This document shows, piece by piece, positions 6,946 to 13,184 of a stretch of 13,184 nucleotides of DNA. The position numbers and the translations under genes are program-made. Where the stretch lies: positions 7,834 to 21,017 of the forward strand of contig CAYPTI010000018.1 in NCBI GenBank assembly GCA_964413525.1. Direction: 5' to 3'. Within the stretch, counting starts at the first letter, position 1. The number at the start of each line of letters is the position of its first letter. The notes under the pieces are model-generated. The model did no database searches. It saw only the letters and a list, made by a program, of their open reading frames with translations, and was not told the origin of the DNA. Source of the DNA: CAYPTI01 sp964413525 [NCBI: uncultured bacterium]. GTDB taxonomy: Bacteria; T1Sed10-126.

Positions 6946-7118
6946 ATTGGGGGGGGAATACATTCTGGAGCAGCGGGCTTCATTCTTTCCCGACGGGCGT
7001 CTTCCCGACATTTTTATGGAATGTTTTTCATCTGGATCGGGTTTAGGAGATAGTGGACCCAATTCCGTTCCCGTCTCAGCATCTGTGTACGGTTGATTCT
7101 TCGTTCGGGAGGACTTGT

Positions 7119-7154
7119 GTGAACACGAATCAAACCCAGGAGGTTTTGCTGTGA
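7119..7154 (+). CDS. Candidate 11-codon leader ORF coupled to grpE
   Basis: GTG 7119 opens a frame encoding MNTNQTQEVLL and ending in TGA 7152-7154. GGGAGGA at 7107-7113 sits 5 nt upstream, a good ribosome site. The stop overlaps the grpE start as GTGA (7151-7154), the same arrangement as ruvX-mltG. The peptide has no recognisable function. It may serve only to deliver ribosomes to grpE, or it may be a vestige of a longer upstream gene. Translation is unproven. Confidence 0.4.
   Translation: MNTNQTQEVLL
7138..7143 (+). promoter_or_regulatory. Ribosome binding site that fixes the grpE start
   Basis: AGGAGG lies 7 nt before GTG 7151. The upstream in-frame TTG at 7115 has its nearest Shine-Dalgarno only 1 nt away, so 7151 is preferred. 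Confidence 0.8.
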
Positions 7155-7762
7155 GCGAACAACAGACCGAGACGAATTCGGCTGAATCCCGGGAGGAACC
7201 CTCCTCCGGGGCCGAGTCGGAGGAGTTGACTGAGGACCGGGAGGAGAGCGTAATGGAAGTGAACGTGGACGAGTGGGAGTCCCTTCAGGCCGAGCGTGAT
7301 GAACTTGAGGAGGAGATCCTCCGGAAGACGGCCGACCTGGACAACCTGCGGAAACGGAAACGGGAAGAGGAACAGAAGCTTCGCAAGTACTCGGGTCAGG
7401 GCGTGCTGAGGGATCTGCTCGAGGTGGTGGACAACTTCGACCGGGCCCTGGACTCGATGGAGATCGAAAGCGACGACGTACGCCAGGGGATCGAGATGAT
7501 CCAGAAACAGCTGTACGAGGTTCTCCGCAAACACGACGTTGAATCGATGGAGGCCGAGGGGGACCGGTTCGATCCCCACCGCCATGACGCCATGATGCAG
7601 GAACCGCGGGAGGACCTGGACGAAAAACAGGTCCTGGAAGTATTCACGGAGGGTTACACTCACCATGACCGGGTGCTTCGACCGGCGTCGGTCAAGGTCG
7701 GCATTCCCGCTCACGGCGACGAGTCAATCTCGGAGGAAGAAGAAAACCAAACTGAGGAATGA
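7151..7762 (+). CDS. grpE: GrpE nucleotide exchange factor for DnaK
   Basis: Releases ADP from DnaK so that substrate can be discharged; works as a dimer in the cytoplasm. From GTG 7151 the protein has 203 residues. An acidic, disordered N-terminal tail (1-40) is followed by a long coiled coil (about 41-85), the dimer helices, and the C-terminal beta domain with GDRFDPHRHDAMM (137-149) and GYTHHDRVLRPASVKV (168-183). The C-terminus is again very acidic (SEEEENQTEE). Acidic tails of this sort suit a high-salt cytoplasm. It is 88 bp upstream of dnaK. hrcA, which usually leads this operon in Bacillota, is not in front of it. Confidence 0.95.
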   Translation: MSEQQTETNSAESREEPSSGAESEELTEDREESVMEVNVDEWESLQAERDELEEEILRKTADLDNLRKRKREEEQKLRKYSGQGVLRDLLEVVDNFDRALDSMEIESDDVRQGIEMIQKQLYEVLRKHDVESMEAEGDRFDPHRHDAMMQEPREDLDEKQVLEVFTEGYTHHDRVLRPASVKVGIPAHGDESISEEEENQTEE

Positions 7763-7768
7763 GTAATT

Positions 7769-7774
7769 TATAAT
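7769..7774 (+). promoter_or_regulatory. Candidate -10 box of a dnaK promoter
   Basis: A perfect TATAAT stands in the grpE-dnaK gap, 75 nt before the dnaK start, in a locally AT-rich stretch. The -35 position (about 7746-7751) is poor. A short stem, CGAAC (7786-7790) with GTTCG (7797-7801), would begin a few nucleotides after the predicted start of transcription. Confidence 0.4.
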
Positions 7775-7849
7775 AGTTATGAAACCGAACCGACAAGTTC
7801 GAGCGATGAATTGCTGACAGCAGGTTAATTTTCTTGGAGGTGTGCTTCA

Positions 7850-9751
<1,902 letters not shown>

Positions 9752-9793
9752 CTCGCGACCCGGCATGACGCTGTAAGCATTGACGGTCCACGG

Positions 9794-9830
9794 AAGGCGG
9801 GGTGAGGAATCAACTCACCCCGCCTTTTTT
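9794..9830 (+). terminator. Strong intrinsic terminator after dnaK
   Basis: AAGGCGGGGTGAG (9794-9806) and CTCACCCCGCCTT (9814-9826) form a perfect 13-bp stem with loop GAATCAA, and six Ts at 9825-9830 follow. It separates grpE-dnaK from dnaJ-rsmE, though partial read-through is possible. On the minus strand only two Ts follow, so it acts mainly on the plus strand. Confidence 0.92.
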
Positions 9831-9882
9831 GTTGGATCCAGTCGGCCGGGAGAGCCCTTTTCGTGTCGGCGTGCGGTCCGTT

Positions 9883-9888
9883 TACAAT
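9883..9888 (+). promoter_or_regulatory. Candidate -10 box of a dnaJ promoter
   Basis: TACAAT (five of six matches to TATAAT) lies 99 nt before the dnaJ start and after the dnaK terminator, where a new promoter is needed. No clear -35 box is seen. The repeated TGGTCC motif and the inverted repeat at 9896-9936 lie directly downstream, over the expected transcription start. Confidence 0.35.
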
Positions 9889-9895
9889 GGTTGCG

Positions 9896-9936
9896 ACGGG
9901 ACTGGTCCCACTTGGTCCCGTGTGTAAAAATGGTCC
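9896..9936 (+). promoter_or_regulatory. TGGTCC repeats and inverted repeat upstream of dnaJ
   Basis: TGGTCCC occurs at 9903-9909 and 9913-9919, ten bases apart, and TGGTCC again at 9931-9936. ACGGGAC (9896-9902) pairs perfectly with GTCCCGT (9915-9921). The phase of one helical turn and the place just after a -10 box suggest an operator or a 5'-terminal mRNA hairpin. It does not match CIRCE (TTAGCACTC-N9-GAGTGCTAA). Confidence 0.45.
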
Positions 9937-9986
9937 GGGGATAATTGTCTCAAATTACAGTACTTTTTCCGGTTAAGGTGATGTTC

Positions 9987-11132
9987 ATGGCTTCTGATTC
10001 CGACGATTATTACGACGTTCTCGGGGTTTCGAAGGACGCCTCCCAGCGCGAGATCAAAAAGGCCTTCAAACAGAAAGCCCAGGAACATCACCCGGACCGA
10101 TCCGACGATCCCGACGCGGAGGAAGTCTTCAAGGAGATCGCGGAAGCCTACGAGGTTCTCAGCGACGAGGAAATGCGGGAACGATACGATCGGTTCGGCA
10201 AGGAAGGAGTTCAGGGAGCCGCCTCGCGGCAGCGTTCGAGCCGCCAGTACTCCAGCATCGCCGACCTGCTCAACGACATGGGGTTCGGGGATCTGTTCGG
10301 GGGCATGGGGGGACGTGGTTCCGGCGGCCGGGGACGGCGCCGGCGGCGCAACCGGACCGGTCGCGACCTGAAGATGGCCGTGGAGCTGGACCTTGAGGAA
10401 GCGGCTTTTGGAACCGAGAAAACCTTCACGGTCGACAAGAAAACCTCCTGCGAATCCTGCGACGGGGAGGGCACCCTGTCCGACGACGGACGGGAACGTT
10501 GCCGGACCTGTGACGGCCGGGGCAAGGTATCCCGATCCCAGGGGTTTTTCACCCTGACCGAGACCTGCCCGGACTGCGGAGGCCAGGGTTCGGTCCTGAC
10601 GGATCCCTGCTCGGATTGTGACGGCCGCGGCTGGGTTCGTCGGGAACAGACCATTGAAACCGAGATCCCGCCCGGGGTGGACGACGGTCACCGGATCCGG
10701 ATCGACAATCGGGGGGAACCCGGAGAGGCGGGTCCCGGCGATCTCTACCTGGAGATCACGGTTCGGGAACACGATCGGTTCAAGCGGAAGGGCAGCCGCC
10801 TGTACACGGAAATCCCGATCAGCTTCCTCCAGGCCGCCCTCGGGGGAGAGGTCGAGGTGCCGCTGCTGGAGGAGGGGGAAACCGCCGCCCTCGAGGTGGA
10901 TCCGGGAACCCAGAGTGGGGAAGTTTTCGTGATCGAGGGCAAGGGAGTCCCCGAACTACGCGGTCCCGGACGGGGGGATCTGCACGTCCGGGTTCAAGTG
11001 GTCACCCCCACCGAACTCTCCGCCGAGGAACGGGACCTGCTCGACGAGTGGGCCGACATCCGGGGGGAGGAGGTCCAGGAACCCTCCCGCGGCCTGTTCG
11101 GCCAGCTGTTTGACGTGATGGGTGGTTCCTGA
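9987..11132 (+). CDS. dnaJ: DnaJ (Hsp40) co-chaperone
   Basis: Delivers unfolded proteins to DnaK and stimulates its ATPase. The protein has 381 residues from ATG 9987. The J domain spans about 6-70 with HPD at 35-37. A Gly-rich and Arg-rich linker (about 97-124, containing a run of five Arg) is unusually basic for this acidic proteome. The zinc-finger domain has four CxxC motifs at 155/158, 172/175, 194/197 and 208/211, all eight cysteines present. The C-terminal substrate domains and dimerisation tail follow. The longer frame has ATG at 9981 and TTG at 9945, but AAGGTGA (9975-9981) is correctly spaced only for 9987. rsmE starts 39 nt downstream, so the two probably share a transcript. Confidence 0.96.
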   Translation: MASDSDDYYDVLGVSKDASQREIKKAFKQKAQEHHPDRSDDPDAEEVFKEIAEAYEVLSDEEMRERYDRFGKEGVQGAASRQRSSRQYSSIADLLNDMGFGDLFGGMGGRGSGGRGRRRRRNRTGRDLKMAVELDLEEAAFGTEKTFTVDKKTSCESCDGEGTLSDDGRERCRTCDGRGKVSRSQGFFTLTETCPDCGGQGSVLTDPCSDCDGRGWVRREQTIETEIPPGVDDGHRIRIDNRGEPGEAGPGDLYLEITVREHDRFKRKGSRLYTEIPISFLQAALGGEVEVPLLEEGETAALEVDPGTQSGEVFVIEGKGVPELRGPGRGDLHVRVQVVTPTELSAEERDLLDEWADIRGEEVQEPSRGLFGQLFDVMGGS

Positions 11133-11171
11133 CCGAGGTTCGATCCGGTCCGGGAGGAATGGAGTAGGTTG

Positions 11172-11885
11172 GTGATCCGGATCTACGTGGATCGTCCCGT
11201 CCGTTCCGGACGGAGTTGTCCGGTGGAGGATGAATTCTGGACCCATTACGTGACGACGGTCCGCCGACTCGGGGAGGGGGACGAAGTGGAGCTGGCCGGT
11301 CCGGACCGGGTGGGTCAGGCCGAGATCCTGAACCTCGATCCGTTGACTCTCGGCGTGGACGATACCCGACCGGTTCGCCCGCCCGCTCACGAGTTCGTCC
11401 TCGCCCAGGCCCTCACCCGGAAGAAGAAGTTCGAACAGAGCGTAAAACTCGGCACGGAGCTTGGGGTGACCGCGTTCGTTCCCGTGCTCAGCAAACGGAC
11501 CGTCCGGGCCCCGAACAACCCCGAAAAACAGCTCCGCCGCTGGAAAAAAATCGCCGTGGACTCGGCCCGGATCGTCCGCCGGGACACCCTGCCGGAGATT
11601 CGACTCCCCTGTTCCCTGGAAGAGACGATCAACGATCTATCGTCGACCATGGACGACCTGCTGGTGGGCGACGTGGAGGGAGAACCCGTGCCGGCGGTTC
11701 TGTCGGACGACGGCACGTCCACCGGTGTGTTCGTCGGCCCGGAGGGGGGCTTTACCGCGGAGGAACGGGACCGGCTTCTTGAGTCCGGGGTCCGACCCGT
11801 GGGGCTGAAGGCCGAGAATCTGCGGGCCGAAACCGCCGCCGTGGCGTTGATGACCCTTGTTCAATCACACCGCGGTGTGATTTAG
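11172..11885 (+). CDS. rsmE: 16S rRNA m3U1498 methyltransferase RsmE
   Basis: SPOUT-type methyltransferase that uses S-adenosylmethionine to methylate N3 of U1498 in 16S rRNA on the 30S subunit. The protein of 237 residues is close to the usual 240-250. An N-terminal PUA-like domain (about 1-70) is followed by the knotted SPOUT domain, with ALTRKKKFEQSVKLGTELGV (80-99), GPEGGFTAEE (189-198) and LKAENLRAETA (212-222). The usual EQ(S/C)xR element after the WxKI segment reads SARIVRRD (131-138), and LGxRILR reads LKAENLR. GTG 11172 is preferred to TTG 11169 because GGAG at 11161-11164 gives 7-nt spacing. In many Bacillota prmA lies between dnaJ and rsmE; it is missing here. The last codons lie inside a 20-bp perfect palindrome. 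Confidence 0.93.
   Translation: MIRIYVDRPVRSGRSCPVEDEFWTHYVTTVRRLGEGDEVELAGPDRVGQAEILNLDPLTLGVDDTRPVRPPAHEFVLAQALTRKKKFEQSVKLGTELGVTAFVPVLSKRTVRAPNNPEKQLRRWKKIAVDSARIVRRDTLPEIRLPCSLEETINDLSSTMDDLLVGDVEGEPVPAVLSDDGTSTGVFVGPEGGFTAEERDRLLESGVRPVGLKAENLRAETAAVALMTLVQSHRGVI
11863..11882. repeat. 20-bp perfect palindrome over the rsmE 3' end
   Basis: AATCACACCGCGGTGTGATT reads the same on both strands. It covers the last six sense codons of rsmE, up to the base before the stop codon. As RNA it would give an 8-bp stem with loop CGCG. The right half can also pair with ATCACA at 11889-11894. No T-run follows. It may be a protein site or an mRNA 3' stabiliser between convergent genes. Confidence 0.75.
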
Positions 11886-11935
11886 AGGATCACATGACCC
11901 AATCGTTGTGTTCCAACGGTTTCCGAACGGCTTTC

Positions 11936-11963
11936 GAGAAGCTCACCGGAGGTTGAGCTTCTC
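11936..11963. repeat. Perfect 10-bp inverted repeat between convergent genes
   Basis: GAGAAGCTCA (11936-11945) and TGAGCTTCTC (11954-11963) flank the 8-nt loop CCGGAGGT. No T-run follows on either strand, so intrinsic termination is doubtful; a hairpin that blocks exonucleases or helps factor-dependent termination of rsmE and the opposing permease gene is possible. A smaller stem, TCCAG/CTGGA (11973-11989), and a distant pair, ACCCCGG/CCGGGGT (11964-11970 with 12042-12048), lie nearby. Confidence 0.55.
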
Positions 11964-12056
11964 ACCCCGGAATCCAGACATCGGCTGGACAAGAACGAAG
12001 TGAGGGAATTGTTGGTACACAGGAAAAGATATCTTTCTTAGCCGGGGTTTCGGGGT

Positions 12057-13184
12057 TCACAGTCCAAAGAACGGCAGGTACCGGAAGGCGACGTAGGAAC
12101 AGACGGTGGCGATCACGGGCACCAGGTTCTGCATCAGGATGACGCGGCCCGTCGTACCCGGTTGGAACAGCTCCGCCGCGGCCGGAACCTCCGAAACCGT
12201 TTCTTCCCCGATGGCCGGTACATCCTCTCCGGGTTCGTCAATTGTAAGCGCGTCGATCGACAGGGAGCCGGACTGTCCTCCCGTCACGGCACCCGTGAGG
12301 GTGACCGGTCGAGTGGCCCGCCCCCATCCCAGTCCGATAATGCAGAGCGTGGCCACGACGACGAAGCTGGCCGGGATCCCGATGGCGGAGAGAAAGATAA
12401 CCAGTCCCGCGCTGATGGTGGCCACCACGACGGCCGCCGTAAGGGGCAGATCCGTTAAATCGTTTCCCATGGTCTCCAGGGTCTTTCGAGCGATGGTGAA
12501 GGTTCCGATCCCGACCGCCGCGGATCCCAGCAGGAGGGCGGTGGTCATTTCCAGGTCGCCGCTGCCCACCAGGGGAGCCACCGCGTTGGCGATGTTGGAG
12601 GCCCCCGAGCTGTAGGCCATCAGGCACCCGATGAGCACGACGATAAACACTCCGAGGACTTCCTTCGTCGTGGCCTCGGGGTTGATCGACGGTACAGGGA
12701 ATCCCCGGCGGTACCGGACGGAGATCGGCCCGGTGCTGCTTCGTTCCATGGCGATCAGCCGGTGCAGGTAGGCGTAAAAATACCGTCCCACGATCAGCGA
12801 AATCCAGAACCCGATGGCCGGCGCCACGATCCACCAGATCACGATCTCCCCCATGACCGCCCAGTTAAGGGCGTCCCCGGCCAGCCCGAGCCCGGCGATG
12901 GCTCCCACGGCCGTCATGGAGGTCGAGGCGGGAACGCCGAACACGTTGCCGCAGAACAGAGCGAAGCCGATGAAGAACAGCACGGCCAGGCTGGCCCGGA
13001 GCGTGAAAACGGATTGGTCGATCACCAGATCCGTCCCGAGGGTGTCCACGACCCGGTGACCGAGGGTCCAGGCGCCGAGGAAGAAGAACCCGCTCATCAG
13101 GGCGGCCGCCGTGGTCTTCGAGATCGCGTCGGCCCCGATGGCCGGACCGAAGGCCGGGCCGGTGGTGGAACCCCCGATGTTGTA
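12057..13184 (-). CDS. PiT-family inorganic phosphate permease, 5' end beyond the window
   Basis: Ion-coupled inorganic phosphate transporter of the cytoplasmic membrane. The frame stays open to the right edge, so 375 C-terminal residues are seen and the start lies outside; an internal Met at 13097 is not the start. The first visible residues, YNIGGSTTGPAFGPAIGAD, carry the first PiT repeat signature, and SSGASNIANAVAPLVGSG (about 192-209) carries the second. Many hydrophobic segments are present, including around the NVFGVPASTSMTAVGAIAGLGLA stretch. An acidic soluble loop (about 305-344) precedes the last helix. The NIGGS signature, the GNVFGVPASTSM block and the AELFxPGTTxRVxLMQN segment look like haloarchaeal PiT proteins as I recall them. 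It is transcribed towards rsmE. Substrate assignment is by family only. Confidence 0.88.
   Translation of the reverse strand, partial: YNIGGSTTGPAFGPAIGADAISKTTAAALMSGFFFLGAWTLGHRVVDTLGTDLVIDQSVFTLRASLAVLFFIGFALFCGNVFGVPASTSMTAVGAIAGLGLAGDALNWAVMGEIVIWWIVAPAIGFWISLIVGRYFYAYLHRLIAMERSSTGPISVRYRRGFPVPSINPEATTKEVLGVFIVVLIGCLMAYSSGASNIANAVAPLVGSGDLEMTTALLLGSAAVGIGTFTIARKTLETMGNDLTDLPLTAAVVVATISAGLVIFLSAIGIPASFVVVATLCIIGLGWGRATRPVTLTGAVTGGQSGSLSIDALTIDEPGEDVPAIGEETVSEVPAAAELFQPGTTGRVILMQNLVPVIATVCSYVAFRYLPFFGL

Noticed and set aside
6991-7015. Intrinsic terminator after mltG (CGGG/CCCG followed by ATTTTT)
   Set aside because: A 4-bp stem is too short to be convincing. mltG and grpE may be partly cotranscribed.
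7115-7150. TTG at 7115 as the grpE start
   Set aside because: The upstream GGGAGGA is only 1 nt away, while AGGAGG at 7138-7143 is ideally spaced for GTG 7151. The extra residues have no family support.

Overview
The window is a dense, GC-rich bacterial housekeeping segment of ten complete genes and one gene cut by the right edge. The proteins are strongly enriched in Asp and Glu, with acidic tails on GrpE, DnaK and RdgB, which suggests a salt-in halophile. The gene order (rph-rdgB; alaS-ruvX-mltG; grpE-dnaK-dnaJ-rsmE) and a DnaK lacking the N-terminal insert of Gram-negative DnaKs point to a Bacillota-like, probably monoderm lineage. DnaK and the phosphate permease resemble haloarchaeal homologues as I remember them. 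The species cannot be named from the sequence alone.

Layout, left to right. A 23S rRNA pseudouridine synthase (RluD type) is followed by rph and rdgB, which overlap by 8 nt. A 474-bp non-coding stretch (2443-2916) then holds two separate structured elements. The first is a 134-bp nested palindrome. The second is an attenuator-like leader ahead of alaS, with a terminator hairpin and a mutually exclusive upstream hairpin. The genes alaS, ruvX and mltG follow with overlapping ends and probably form one operon. Next are grpE, preceded by an 11-codon mini-ORF whose stop overlaps the grpE start, then dnaK with a strong terminator behind it, and dnaJ with its own candidate promoter and rsmE close downstream. 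On the opposite strand, converging on rsmE, lies a PiT-type phosphate permease whose 5' end is outside the window. The convergent gap contains several inverted repeats, including a 20-bp perfect palindrome over the end of rsmE.

Functionally the segment covers RNA maturation and modification (RluD, RNase PH, RsmE, RuvX), nucleotide-pool cleaning (RdgB), tRNA charging (AlaS), peptidoglycan strand termination (MltG), the DnaK chaperone machine, and phosphate uptake. RNase PH uses phosphate as co-substrate, but nothing here links it to the transporter.

No defence system, CRISPR array, integrase, transposase, rRNA or tRNA gene was seen. The unusual material is in the intergenic regions. No wholly new protein system is supported; the best candidates for something undescribed are the 134-bp palindromic element and the alaS leader.
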